Shown here piece by piece: positions 27,626 through 36,229 of a stretch of 64,000 bases of DNA (position 1 is the stretch's first letter; every line of letters starts with the position of its first letter). Both the position numbers and the translations under genes were made by a program. The notes beneath the pieces were generated by a model. It saw only the letters and a program-made list of their open reading frames with translations, was not told the DNA's origin and ran no database searches. The DNA is from Acidobacteriota bacterium (GTDB taxonomy: Bacteria > Acidobacteriota > Terriglobia > Bryobacterales > Bryobacteraceae). The stretch is from NCBI GenBank assembly GCA_025350695.1, contig JANXXI010000287.1:1-64000 (forward strand), written 5' to 3'.

Positions 27626-27659
27626 TTGCAATCTACATCGGAATCTACTAATTTGTAGA
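27626..27659 (+). promoter_or_regulatory. Promoter and operator of the toxin-antitoxin pair
   Basis: TTGCAA (27626-27631) and TAATTT (27649-27654) are 17 nt apart. TCTAC (27644-27648) and GTAGA (27655-27659) form an inverted repeat whose 6-nt centre is exactly the -10 box. A further TCTAC stands at 27632-27636 next to the -35 box. This fits autorepression by the ribbon-helix-helix antitoxin encoded 10 nt downstream. Confidence 0.65.
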
Positions 27660-27669
27660 CAGGTCCCAA

Positions 27670-27936
27670 ATGCCAACAACAACCACAGTCCGCATCAGTC
27701 GCGAGACGCAACAGGTACTGCAAACGCTGGCGGCAATTGAAGGGGAAACGATCAGAGGAGTATTGGAAAGGGCCGTTTGGAGCTACCAACGACGCGCCAT
27801 GCTCGAGGAAGGTAATCGTGCCTACGCTAAGCTACGAGAGAGTCCCAAAGATTGGGCGGAAGAATTAGAAGAACGTCGAATATGGGAAGCGACGCTATCC
27901 GACGGCCTGAAGGCGAAGCGGCGGAAGACTAAGTGA
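27670..27936 (+). CDS. Ribbon-helix-helix antitoxin of a MazEF/PemIK-like pair
   Basis: An 88-residue protein. TTVRISRETQQVLQTLAAIE is the DNA-binding ribbon-helix-helix and GVLERAVWSYQRR closes the dimer. The C-terminal half (AYAKLRESPKDWAEELEERR, LSDGL) is the segment that wraps the toxin in this family. The stop overlaps the toxin GTG (GTGA). It would neutralise the toxin and repress its own promoter. Confidence 0.85.
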   Translation: MPTTTTVRISRETQQVLQTLAAIEGETIRGVLERAVWSYQRRAMLEEGNRAYAKLRESPKDWAEELEERRIWEATLSDGLKAKRRKTK

Positions 27937-28274
27937 TAAGGCCCAAACGTGGAGAAGTGTGGATGATTGACCTGAATCCTGTTCGAGGGCACGAACAAGC
28001 TGGTCGCCGCCCCTGCTTAGTTGTTTCCGATGATCTATACAATGCAGGGCCAGCGGAAAAGCATATCGTCGTTCCGATTACCTCGAAGGATAAAGGGATT
28101 CCGTATCACGTCAAAGTTTCTCCTCCCGAAGGTGGGTTGAAAATGCACAGCTATTTGATGTGCGACGACTTACGGTGCGTCTCAAGGGAGCGATTCGTAG
28201 CTCGATCTGGCGTCGTCTCCTCCCAGGTGATTGGAATGGTTGGAAGCTGTCTAAACATTCTGCTTGGTACTTAG
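27933..28274 (+). CDS. MazF/PemK-type endoribonuclease toxin
   Basis: A 113-residue PemK-fold toxin starting at a GTG that overlaps the antitoxin stop. The family hallmarks are RGEVWMIDLNPVRGHEQAGRRPCLVVS near the start (Arg and His region), VVPITSK in the middle and the CDDLRCVSRERF block. MazF proteins cut mRNA at short sequences; the site recognised here cannot be predicted. Its end overlaps the convergent TPR gene by 4 nt. Confidence 0.88.
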   Translation: MIRPKRGEVWMIDLNPVRGHEQAGRRPCLVVSDDLYNAGPAEKHIVVPITSKDKGIPYHVKVSPPEGGLKMHSYLMCDDLRCVSRERFVARSGVVSSQVIGMVGSCLNILLGT

Positions 28275-29086
28275 CCCTGCCGAGCCTTCTCCAACTTCTC
28301 CTCCAACGGAGGCAAGAACTCATCAGCGCCATCCGCCTTCAATTGATCCACCGCATTTTGGTAATGCTCCACGGCTGCTTCCCGCTCCCCAAGTTCCATG
28401 CGCACATCGCCCACATACCCTTCAAGCAGCGCCCAATCAAACGGAAACTCATCCTGTGTGTGAATTTCGAGGGCTTCCTCAAAACAGGTCAACGCATTCC
28501 GCAGATTGCCCGCTACATCGCCTTCGGAAAGTCCGGCCCAAGCCAAGCCTGTGTTGGTCTGCGTCTGCGCCCACGCATCCGGCACTTCATCCCGATCTCG
28601 AACCTCCAGCGCGTATGCAAAACAGATGATCGCCTTCTTCAAATGCTCATCGCGATCCACCGTAATCAGGCTGGAATGAATGATGCCTAGCTGATTCTGA
28701 ATTTCGGCCCAGACGAATGGATCCTCTTCTTGCGACTTTACATCGAGCGCCAATTCATAGCTCTCCAGGGCCAACGGCAAGTAATTCGGCTGGTCGCCCT
28801 TGGCCAGTTCCACGTAGGCTTGCCCTAACGCCTGGTGCGTGAGGCCATACTCTTCAGGAGTATCCTCGGCAGTGAAAATCTCCAGCGCTTGATGGAAGCA
28901 TTCCACCGCTTGCTCGGCGTGCTCGGGATGATTCTCAAGATCCCAATCGAGGTACGCCGCGCCCAGGTTGAATTGGACGGTGGCCCATTGTTCGGGATAC
29001 TCCTCCCGGTCATAGCGCGACAGCTCATTCTGATAGTGGGCGACAGCTTCCGCTTGGGGTTGTTCAATTTCGGCGTCGAAACTCAT
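28271..29086 (-). CDS. Tetratricopeptide repeat protein
   Basis: A 271-residue soluble, acidic protein made of about six TPR-like repeats, each with an AxxxFxxALEI or ALEV pattern (CFHQALEIFT, SYELALDVKS, CFAYALEVRD, CFEEALEIHT). There is no signal peptide or enzymatic domain. It is presumably a protein-interaction scaffold; the partner is unknown. Confidence 0.8.
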   Translation of the reverse strand: MSFDAEIEQPQAEAVAHYQNELSRYDREEYPEQWATVQFNLGAAYLDWDLENHPEHAEQAVECFHQALEIFTAEDTPEEYGLTHQALGQAYVELAKGDQPNYLPLALESYELALDVKSQEEDPFVWAEIQNQLGIIHSSLITVDRDEHLKKAIICFAYALEVRDRDEVPDAWAQTQTNTGLAWAGLSEGDVAGNLRNALTCFEEALEIHTQDEFPFDWALLEGYVGDVRMELGEREAAVEHYQNAVDQLKADGADEFLPPLEEKLEKARQG

Positions 29087-29164
29087 ACTCTTCGATTATC
29101 CTTGACTGAGCTTGCAGAGTAAAATCCCTTACACTGGTAGTTCCCCGCTTCAAACAGAAAAACG

Positions 29165-30211
29165 ATGAGTTCCAGAAAACCGATCCAATATAAAGACGCT
29201 GGCGTAAATATCGACGAGGCCGACCGCGCCGTAGGCTTCATCCGCTCGCACGCCCGCAAGACCTTCACCAAAGGGGTGATGACCGACATCGGCAGCTTCG
29301 GCGCGGGCTTCTCCCTTGCCGGGTGGAAAAAGCCCGTACTGATCAGTTCTGCTGACGGCGTTGGCACGAAGATCAAGGTTGCCTTTGAAACCGGCCGCCA
29401 CAACACCGTGGGCGAGGATTTGGTGAACCATTGCGTCAACGACATTGCCGTGCAAGGCGCCACGCCGTTATTCTTCCTCGACTATTTCGCCGTGGGCAAG
29501 TTGAATGCCGACGTTGCCGGAGCCGTTGTCGAAGGCATCGCCCGAGGTTGCAAGGCCAACGGCTGCGCTCTGATCGGCGGCGAAACGGCCGAGATGCCGG
29601 GACTGTATAAAGATGGCGAATACGATCTGGCCGGCTTCATCGTGGGCGCCGTGGAAGCCAAGCAAATGCTCACCGGCAAGGATGTGAAGGCGGGCGATGT
29701 GCTGATCGGCCTTCCGTCAACCGGCCTGCATACCAACGGCTATTCGCTGGCTCGCAAATTATTTTTTGAGGTGGCGGGACACAAGCCCTCCACCCATATC
29801 CCGGAATTGGGCTGTACGGTGGCCGATGAGCTGTTGAAGGTGCACCGCAGTTACTTGAAGGCAATTCGCATGCTCACCGATGCAAAGCTGCTGAAAGGCG
29901 CGGCGCACATCACCGGCGGCGGCATCACCGACAACACTCCACGCATGTTGCCCAAAATGTTGGCGGCTCGCATTGATCTCGCGTCCTGGAAGATTCCGGC
30001 TGTCTTCGAATGGATGCGCGCCACCGGCTCCGTTTCCGCCGATGATTACCGCCGCACATTCAACCTGGGTGTGGGCATGATTCTGTGCGTCGGAGCAAAA
30101 CAGACCCAAAAGGCGCAAGCTGCGCTTAAGAAGATCCGTGAGCCCCATTTCGTCATCGGCGAAGTGGTTAAGCCCAAGCGCGGGGCCACGCATCGGGTGA
30201 TCTACGAATGA
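29165..30211 (+). CDS. purM: Phosphoribosylformylglycinamidine cyclo-ligase (AIR synthetase)
   Basis: A 348-residue enzyme of purine synthesis converting FGAM to AIR with ATP. Diagnostic stretches are YKDAGVNIDEADRAV, SADGVGTKIKVAFETG, LVNHCVNDIAVQGATPLFFLD and GGETAEMPGLY. The start is at ATG 29165. Its TGA overlaps the purN ATG (ATGA), so the two are translated together. Confidence 0.97.
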   Translation: MSSRKPIQYKDAGVNIDEADRAVGFIRSHARKTFTKGVMTDIGSFGAGFSLAGWKKPVLISSADGVGTKIKVAFETGRHNTVGEDLVNHCVNDIAVQGATPLFFLDYFAVGKLNADVAGAVVEGIARGCKANGCALIGGETAEMPGLYKDGEYDLAGFIVGAVEAKQMLTGKDVKAGDVLIGLPSTGLHTNGYSLARKLFFEVAGHKPSTHIPELGCTVADELLKVHRSYLKAIRMLTDAKLLKGAAHITGGGITDNTPRMLPKMLAARIDLASWKIPAVFEWMRATGSVSADDYRRTFNLGVGMILCVGAKQTQKAQAALKKIREPHFVIGEVVKPKRGATHRVIYE

Positions 30212-30822
30212 AAAAACTCGGCGTGCTGCTTTCCGGCCGCGGGTCTAACTTTGAGGCGATCGCAAGAAACATAGCCGACGGGAAGTTAAAGGCGGAAATC
30301 GCCGTGGTGATCTCCAATCGCCCCGAAGCTCCAGGCCTTGAAACCGCCCGTCGTCTCGGATTGCACGCCGTCGCTCTTCCATCGAAAGGCTTGCCGCGGG
30401 AAGAGTTCGACAGCCAGGTGGCGTCCATTCTCGATCAGCATAATGTGGATCTCGTAGTGCTCGCCGGATATATGCGCCTGTTGAGCGGTGCGTTCGTAAA
30501 GCATTTCGCTATGCGCATTGTGAACATTCATCCGTCGTTACTGCCGGCATTCCCCGGCTTGGACGCGCAGCATCAGGCGTTCGAATACGGAGTGAAGATC
30601 GCCGGATGCACCGCGCACTTCGTGGATGAGCATCTCGATTCAGGACCAATTATTCTACAGGCGGCTGTGGCGGTTGAGGAAGCCGATACTGCAGAGACAC
30701 TTTCGGCGCGGATCTTAAAGAAAGAACATCGTATATATACGGATGCGATACGGCTGGTGCTGTCAGGCGAGTGGCGGATTGAAGGCAGGCGCGTCGTTAG
30801 CAGCCGCATGCCTCTCAGGTGA
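30208..30822 (+). CDS. purN: Phosphoribosylglycinamide formyltransferase
   Basis: A 204-residue folate-dependent GAR transformylase, the third step of purine synthesis. It shows LLSGRGSNFEAI at the start, LAGYMRLLS, the catalytic Asn and His in IVNIHPSLLPAFPG, and the Asp in VDEHLDSGPII. It overlaps purM by 4 nt. Confidence 0.97.
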   Translation: MKKLGVLLSGRGSNFEAIARNIADGKLKAEIAVVISNRPEAPGLETARRLGLHAVALPSKGLPREEFDSQVASILDQHNVDLVVLAGYMRLLSGAFVKHFAMRIVNIHPSLLPAFPGLDAQHQAFEYGVKIAGCTAHFVDEHLDSGPIILQAAVAVEEADTAETLSARILKKEHRIYTDAIRLVLSGEWRIEGRRVVSSRMPLR

Positions 30823-30888
30823 GAACAGTTATACAATAATCAGTCGTGCGGGCCAGTTCCGCCATCTAAGTTTGAGGAGACCTTATAG

Positions 30889-31092
30889 ATGTCAGTAGCC
30901 AAAGTAACCGAAATCATCGCCTCGTCCGACAAGAGTTTCGAAGATGCAATAGCTGTCGGGATCAAGCGAGCCGCCAAAACGCTTAAAAACGTCACGGGCG
31001 CCTGGGTACAGGACCAGAACGTGGTAGTGAACAAGGGAAAAATCACCCACTATCGCGTCAACCTAAAAGTGACGTTTGTGCTGAACGACTAG
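30889..31092 (+). CDS. Dodecin flavin-binding protein
   Basis: A 67-residue protein that forms hollow dodecamers storing flavin. VTEIIASSDKSFEDAIAVGI, then LKNVTGAWVQDQ and the closing YRVNLKVTFVL strand are typical; the Trp in GAWV stacks on the isoalloxazine ring. A GAGGAG site precedes the ATG by 10 nt. A hairpin terminator follows. Confidence 0.93.
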   Translation: MSVAKVTEIIASSDKSFEDAIAVGIKRAAKTLKNVTGAWVQDQNVVVNKGKITHYRVNLKVTFVLND

Positions 31093-31105
31093 GATTATCC
31101 CGAAG

Positions 31106-31160
31106 CCGGTGACTGACGCTTGGATGCTATCAATCAGTCACCGGTACAACAAACTTTTTT
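31106..31160 (+). terminator. Terminator-like hairpin after the dodecin gene
   Basis: CCGGTGACTGA (31106-31116) and TCAGTCACCGG (31134-31144) form a perfect 11-bp stem with a 17-nt loop. A run of six T follows after 10 nt. The gap between stem and T run is longer than usual. Confidence 0.6.
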
Positions 31161-31270
31161 GAGGGGAGTCGTTCCAACAAACTACCCGCAGAAGCGAGTC
31201 GATTCTAACCCCCGCGAGAAACACAAACTAGGGTGATTTCCGCCACCCTCTCTTCCCTTATCATTGTATC

Positions 31271-32542
31271 GTGCCCACTCCGCCCGCCTCGCGCGTCCGC
31301 TGGCTGATTCTCTCCCTGATCTTCCTTGCCACCACCATCAACTATGTAGATCGGATCATGTTCGGCGTGCTAATGCCGAAGATCCGCGAGAGCATGACTA
31401 TCGACGCCGAGACCTACGGCAGGCTGACGGCCTCGTTCGAGTTGGCTTACTCCATAGGCTTCCTGATAATGGGCAAGTTCGTCGATAAATTTGGCACCAA
31501 GCTAGGCTACGCAGTGGCAACTATTTGGTGGTCCGCCGCCTCTATCTTCCATGCTTTCGCGCGCACTCCAATGGACCTCGGCATCGGACGTTTTCTACTT
31601 GGGCTGGGCGAAGCGGGTAACTTCCCCGCAGCCATTAAAGGTGTGGCTGAATGGTTCCCTAAACGCGATCGAGCCTTTGCTACAGGCATCTTCAACGCGG
31701 GCACGAACGTTGCCTCCATGATCGGGCCACCGGTCTTCGCCTGGATGTTGACACGCTTCGATTGGCGCGCCTGCTTCTGGATCACGGGCTCGCTTGGGGC
31801 TGTATGGTTCGTGCTCTGGCAATGGTATTTCAAGTCGGCGGAACAGCACCCCGGGGTTAGCGCCGAGGAATTGGCATACATCAAAAGCGACGTAGAAGAG
31901 CCGGTCGAAAACATTGGCTGGATAGAGGCGCTTAAATATCGGCAGACGTGGGGCTTTGCATTCGGCAAATTGCTGACCGACCCCGTTTGGCGATTCTACA
32001 GTTATTGGCTGCCACTATACCTCTTCGACGTCCTCAAGTTTGAAATGAACAAAGTGGGCTGGGTGCTGCCGGTCATCTACTTGATGGCTGACTTCGGCAG
32101 CGTCGGCGGTGGTTGGTTGTCGGGGTTTTTCATCAAAAGAGGCTGGCCTGTGGGCAAAGCCCGTAAGACCACCATGGCGATATGCGCCGCGTGCATGCCA
32201 CTGGCCGTCACCGCCGTGTTGTTTGAAAATCCGGTGGTCGCAATCGGTCTGATGAGCCTCGCCACGGCAGCGCATCAGGGCTGGTCGGCCAACTTGTACA
32301 CCACCGCCTCAGACGTGTTCCCCAAGCAAGCGGTGGCCTCTGTAATCGGCATTGGCGGCGCGATGGGAGGCTTCGGCAGTTTCCTATTGGCCACGCTGAT
32401 TCCAGGAATCGTAATCAAGCGGTTCGGCTACACACCCGTGTTTTTGACCTATGGCGTGTTCCACTTAACGGCACTGCTGCTGCTCCACATTTTCATGCGG
32501 AACCTGGAACCAATCAAGCTGCGCCCCGCACCCAGAAAGTAA
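31271..32542 (+). CDS. MFS transporter, hexuronate/galactonate (ACS) type
   Basis: A 423-residue, twelve-helix major facilitator. The N-terminal TTINYVDRIMFGVLMPKI and the RFLLGLGEAGNFPAAIKGVAEWFP block are characteristic of the anion:cation symporter group (ExuT, DgoT), whose members import sugar acids with protons or Na+. The WFP(K)RDRAFATGIFNAGT motif agrees. The actual substrate is unknown. It starts at GTG 31271 without a visible ribosome site. It has no neighbouring catabolic genes. Confidence 0.88.
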   Translation: MPTPPASRVRWLILSLIFLATTINYVDRIMFGVLMPKIRESMTIDAETYGRLTASFELAYSIGFLIMGKFVDKFGTKLGYAVATIWWSAASIFHAFARTPMDLGIGRFLLGLGEAGNFPAAIKGVAEWFPKRDRAFATGIFNAGTNVASMIGPPVFAWMLTRFDWRACFWITGSLGAVWFVLWQWYFKSAEQHPGVSAEELAYIKSDVEEPVENIGWIEALKYRQTWGFAFGKLLTDPVWRFYSYWLPLYLFDVLKFEMNKVGWVLPVIYLMADFGSVGGGWLSGFFIKRGWPVGKARKTTMAICAACMPLAVTAVLFENPVVAIGLMSLATAAHQGWSANLYTTASDVFPKQAVASVIGIGGAMGGFGSFLLATLIPGIVIKRFGYTPVFLTYGVFHLTALLLLHIFMRNLEPIKLRPAPRK

Positions 32543-32712
32543 GTACTCTTCTGGCTATAGGGTACCTATGATCTCCGATGCGTGGGGGAAATCCCCCCAT
32601 CCATGGCGCCTCGACTCCGAATTATCCTATGGGACAAATACCTTAAGGATCAGTAAGAATAAGATTTTCCAAAAGTAGTCAAAACAAAAACAAGTTCCTA
32701 CTAGGGGTTGTC

Positions 32713-33714
32713 ATGCTCATTGATCCAGAGCCGCATAGACGGCAAGAAATTCAATTGACCTTATGGAATGCGGACGCCCCGCGCAAGCCCGACGTGATAC
32801 CCTCCGGCTTTCTTAGCGTCGACGCGGCAATGCAAATCGGAGGATTGCCGCGCGGACATATGGTGGAATTGTTCGGACCCGAATCCACCGGAAAATCGAC
32901 GATTGCGCTGCAAGCAATAGCTGCCGCGCAACAGGCCGGATGCCAAGCAGTCTATGTCGACGCCGAACGGGGCTTCGACGCAGCCTATGCCGCGCGCCTG
33001 GGAGTCGATCTGGGCTCCCTGCTGTTCATCCAGCCAGAAGGTGGCGAGCAGGCTTTCCGCATTTTGCTGAAGCTGGTGCAATCGGGCACGGTCGACTTGG
33101 TGGTGATCGATTCGCTTGCGGCTTTGTCGAGTGATAGTAACGACCCCTTCGTCCACAGCGGGCTCTGCGCCAGCTTCCTGCGGCGCCTGTCGACAGCACT
33201 GACTCGCAGCCACTGCTGCCTGCTGATGCTGAACCAACTGCGCTCCCGTGTGATCGAGATTGGTAACGGGCCGGAAGAAACCACGACCGGTGGCTGGTCC
33301 GTAAAGCTGTATGCCTCCATTCGCGCCGACATCCGCACGGTGGAGATCCTGCAGCGGCGAGGCAAGCCGTTTGGTCAGCGCATGAAGATGAAGATCGTGA
33401 AAAATCGCTTGTCGCCTGGATTCAAAGAAGCGCAACTTGTGATGACGTTTGGCGAGGGCTTCTCGCCGCAACTGGATCTGTTATCGCACGGTTTGGCCGA
33501 GGAACTGATCGAACAGGACGGAGACGATCTTATCTATGGCGGCTTGTTGCTGGGTTCCACAATGGAAGAAGCAGCCGCGTACTTGAAGCAACGTCCGAGG
33601 CTGGAGGATAGCTTGTGCAACCTGCTGCATCAAGTGATGGGCCTGCCACGGAGAAAGCCGGTGGTGCGAGAAGCTGTGGCGCCGGAACGTGTCATGTCGG
33701 CTCTCGTAGGGTAG
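32713..33714 (+). CDS. Divergent RecA paralogue
   Basis: A 333-residue RecA-fold ATPase. Walker A is GPESTGKS (55-62), catalytic Glu in VDAE (82-85), Walker B LVVID (129-133), and the L2 switch region NQLR (174-177) with ETTTGGWSVKLYAS. The N-terminal oligomerisation helix of true RecA (with FGKG) is absent, and the DNA-binding loop L1, normally GEMGDSHMGLQAR, is replaced by SDSNDPFVHSGLCAS. The C-terminal domain is short. It is therefore probably not the housekeeping RecA; a regulatory or accessory recombination role is inferred. An AGGGG site lies 5 nt before the ATG. No LexA-box-like operator was recognised. Confidence 0.85.
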   Translation: MLIDPEPHRRQEIQLTLWNADAPRKPDVIPSGFLSVDAAMQIGGLPRGHMVELFGPESTGKSTIALQAIAAAQQAGCQAVYVDAERGFDAAYAARLGVDLGSLLFIQPEGGEQAFRILLKLVQSGTVDLVVIDSLAALSSDSNDPFVHSGLCASFLRRLSTALTRSHCCLLMLNQLRSRVIEIGNGPEETTTGGWSVKLYASIRADIRTVEILQRRGKPFGQRMKMKIVKNRLSPGFKEAQLVMTFGEGFSPQLDLLSHGLAEELIEQDGDDLIYGGLLLGSTMEEAAAYLKQRPRLEDSLCNLLHQVMGLPRRKPVVREAVAPERVMSALVG

Positions 33715-33723
33715 CTTGGCCGG

Positions 33724-34896
33724 CTAGTAGCGCCTGGCCTGCACGCTATTCCGAACCGCCTCCAGATACGCTTCGCGGACTTTATATCGATCACGGTCAG
33801 TGGCCACGGGCCAAGCGCTCAACGATATAACCACCAGCTTTTCGTCAGGGAAGAACTGGACGTGTTGGCCAAAAATGCCGGTGGCGAAGAATGTTCCACC
33901 AGCGCCAGTCCACCACTGGTAACCGTAACCTCGGCCCAAGTCCTTGTTCAAAGAAAACAGCGTCGGTTGCGTGGCTTGCGCCATCCAATCCGGCGCGAAC
34001 ACTCGGCTGCCATTGATCGCGCCTCCGTTTTGAATGAACAGTGCAAATCGCCCATAATCACGCAGGCTAACGCTAAGACAGCATCCGCCCATTTCCAAGC
34101 CGTCGCCGCTGCGCATCCAGAAGGCATCCTGCTCCATGCCCAGTTTTGACCAAACCTTTTCCGATAAATAAGTAGCCAACGGCTTGCCCGTGGCTGCTAT
34201 CACGATTTTCCCCACTAGATGTGTTTCCCCGGTGTTGTAGTTGAACTTAGTTCCCGGCTCGGCTGCACGGGGCAGCTTCGACATATAGGCCAACGAGCTA
34301 CTATCGGGCGTAAGAACATCCGACTTAGGATCGGTATAGTCTTCATTCCACTTGACGCCGGAGGCCATGTTCAAAACGTTCCGCAAGCTGACCCCGTCAT
34401 AAGCGCTACCCTTCAGCGCGGGCAAGTACTTCGTAACCGGATCCTCGAGACTCTGAATCTTGCCATCGCGAACGGCCGCGGCCACCAGCGTTGAAGTGAA
34501 AGATTTGGCGACGGAGAAAGAGGTCCATCGCCCGTTTTCCGTCAACCCCAGTGCATAGCGTTCCAGCAAAATTTTGCCTTCGTGAAGAACCAGCAGGCCA
34601 GCAACGTTATTAGCCTCCATGAAGCGGTCAGTATTCCAAGCCGCGCCCTGGAACCGGTACTCAACGGCCAACTCACGCGGCGCGTAAGGCAGCGAAGTGA
34701 CTCGACCGCCGCGCTTCACCACATTACCCGGCGCGATCTTCTCCATGTTGCGAAATCCGAACGGCTTTTCTTGCGCCGACCAGAAAGCCAGCTTGGCGCG
34801 TTCTGGGTATTTCTCTACCGGCTTAGCTGCTTGCGAAAACACGAACGCCGGTGCGGCGAACAGCAGCAGAAAGAGTGTTGTGGGCTTGTTCAGCAT
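33724..34896 (-). CDS. Exported serine hydrolase of the beta-lactamase/class C family
   Basis: A 390-residue secreted protein with a leader ending VFSQA. The nucleophile motif SVAKS (SxxK) and the YNTGE motif (YxN equivalent) are present, followed by the MGGCCLSVSLRDYGRFA block. Such proteins include esterases, D-amino-acid peptidases and class C beta-lactamases; substrate cannot be assigned. It is convergent with the RecA paralogue (9 nt) and divergent from the TIGR03435 gene. Confidence 0.88.
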   Translation of the reverse strand: MLNKPTTLFLLLFAAPAFVFSQAAKPVEKYPERAKLAFWSAQEKPFGFRNMEKIAPGNVVKRGGRVTSLPYAPRELAVEYRFQGAAWNTDRFMEANNVAGLLVLHEGKILLERYALGLTENGRWTSFSVAKSFTSTLVAAAVRDGKIQSLEDPVTKYLPALKGSAYDGVSLRNVLNMASGVKWNEDYTDPKSDVLTPDSSSLAYMSKLPRAAEPGTKFNYNTGETHLVGKIVIAATGKPLATYLSEKVWSKLGMEQDAFWMRSGDGLEMGGCCLSVSLRDYGRFALFIQNGGAINGSRVFAPDWMAQATQPTLFSLNKDLGRGYGYQWWTGAGGTFFATGIFGQHVQFFPDEKLVVISLSAWPVATDRDRYKVREAYLEAVRNSVQARRY

Positions 34897-34973
34897 CGCC
34901 TAATGCTAGCAAAGTCCCTAATTGAAGTAAGATGGAATTTGCCTGGAAGTCCAGATCTATCGGGGTTGATCCC

Positions 34974-36098
34974 ATGCACAAATTGTTCTTACTCGCGCTC
35001 TTAGCATTTGCCCAAACTTCTCTATTCGCCCAAAACGCAGCCGGTACGTGGCAGGGCACACTCAAAGCAGGAGGCCGCGAACTCCGCATCGCATTCAAAA
35101 TCACGCGCGTCGATGACGAAACCCTGAAGGCCCAACTGTTTAGCCTCGATCAAGGCGGCCAATCCATACCCGTCAGTTCGGTCAAGCAAAATGGATCCGC
35201 AATTACGATGAAGATTGACGCTATTGGAGGTGGCTTCGAGGGAACCATGAATAAAGAGGCCACTGCCCTAACCGGCACTTGGACCCAAGGCCCGTCGCCG
35301 CTTCCCCTAGCCCTGGCGCGCGCCACGCCGGAAACCGCCTGGACCATTCCGGAACCAACTCCACCACCGAAACCCATGGACCCGAAAAGCAATCCAACCT
35401 TCGAAGTCGCCACCATCAAGCCAAGCCGGCCTGACGCACAGGGCAGGATGTTTCGGCTACAGGGCAGCCAGGTTGTAACCCACAATACCTCCTTCAACAA
35501 CCTTATTTCGTTCGCCTACGATATGCACGAACGCCAAATCGTCGGTGGAGCGCCTTGGATGGATGCGGACAAATACGACATCACCGGGAAGCCGGACGTC
35601 CCTGGCCAACCCAACTTAACGCAGATGAAGATCATGATGCGGAAGCTGCTCACCGAGCGCTTCCAACTGAAATTTCACCGCGATAAAAAGGAACTGTCTG
35701 TATACACGATCGTGATCCCTCCGAAGACCACGCACAAACTCACACCCAGCCAATCTAGCGGTTCCACCCCTGGACTGATGTTTCCTCGCCTGGGTATGCT
35801 GCCGGCGCGAAATGCCACGACGGCTGAATTCGCCCAAGTGATGCAGGGCGCTGTTTTCGACCGCCCCGTAGTAGACAAAACCGGACTGGAAGGACGCTTC
35901 GATTTCACTCTGAACTGGACCCCTGACGAATTCCAATTTGCGAGCCTTGGCGGTGTGAGGCCGGGCCAGATCCGGGACGACGGTACGCCAAATATCTTCA
36001 AGGCATTCCAGGAACAACTTGGCCTGAAACTGGAAGCGACTAAAGCCCCGGCGGATGTGCTGGTCATCGATCGGTCAGAGAAACCGTCGGACAATTGA
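34974..36098 (+). CDS. TIGR03435 family exported protein with extra N-terminal beta domain
   Basis: About 374 residues with a signal peptide (LFLLALLAFAQTSLFAQ). I chose ATG 34974, which begins at the leader; an ATG 42 nt upstream is less likely. Residues 20-120 (GTWQGTLKAGGRELRIAFKI, LFSLDQGGQSIPV) match the small beta domain often fused to serine or dienelactone hydrolases. From about 145 onward it is a TIGR03435 protein: FEVATIKPSRP, DADKYDITGKP, MMRKLLTERFQLKFH and the closing GLKLEATKAPADVLVIDR. TIGR03435 is largely confined to soil acidobacteria and its function is unknown. Confidence 0.85.
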   Translation: MHKLFLLALLAFAQTSLFAQNAAGTWQGTLKAGGRELRIAFKITRVDDETLKAQLFSLDQGGQSIPVSSVKQNGSAITMKIDAIGGGFEGTMNKEATALTGTWTQGPSPLPLALARATPETAWTIPEPTPPPKPMDPKSNPTFEVATIKPSRPDAQGRMFRLQGSQVVTHNTSFNNLISFAYDMHERQIVGGAPWMDADKYDITGKPDVPGQPNLTQMKIMMRKLLTERFQLKFHRDKKELSVYTIVIPPKTTHKLTPSQSSGSTPGLMFPRLGMLPARNATTAEFAQVMQGAVFDRPVVDKTGLEGRFDFTLNWTPDEFQFASLGGVRPGQIRDDGTPNIFKAFQEQLGLKLEATKAPADVLVIDRSEKPSDN

Positions 36099-36229
36099 AA
36101 CCTAATCGTGAAAATCGTTACAATCGAACCGCGTGAGGGGATGAGACCGCTGAGATCCGCACAGACCCCTTGAATGTCCCGCCAAACAGGAGTACATTAC
36201 AATAATATTGATTCGCTGAGGTGAAACTA

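Noticed and set aside
27660-28274. The toxin-antitoxin pair as part of a larger mobile island
   Set aside because: Flanking genes are ordinary chromosomal ones and no integrase, direct repeats or tRNA junction were found.
31235-31271. Leaderless promoter directly before the MFS gene (TATCAT box)
   Set aside because: No acceptable -35 box exists at the right distance.
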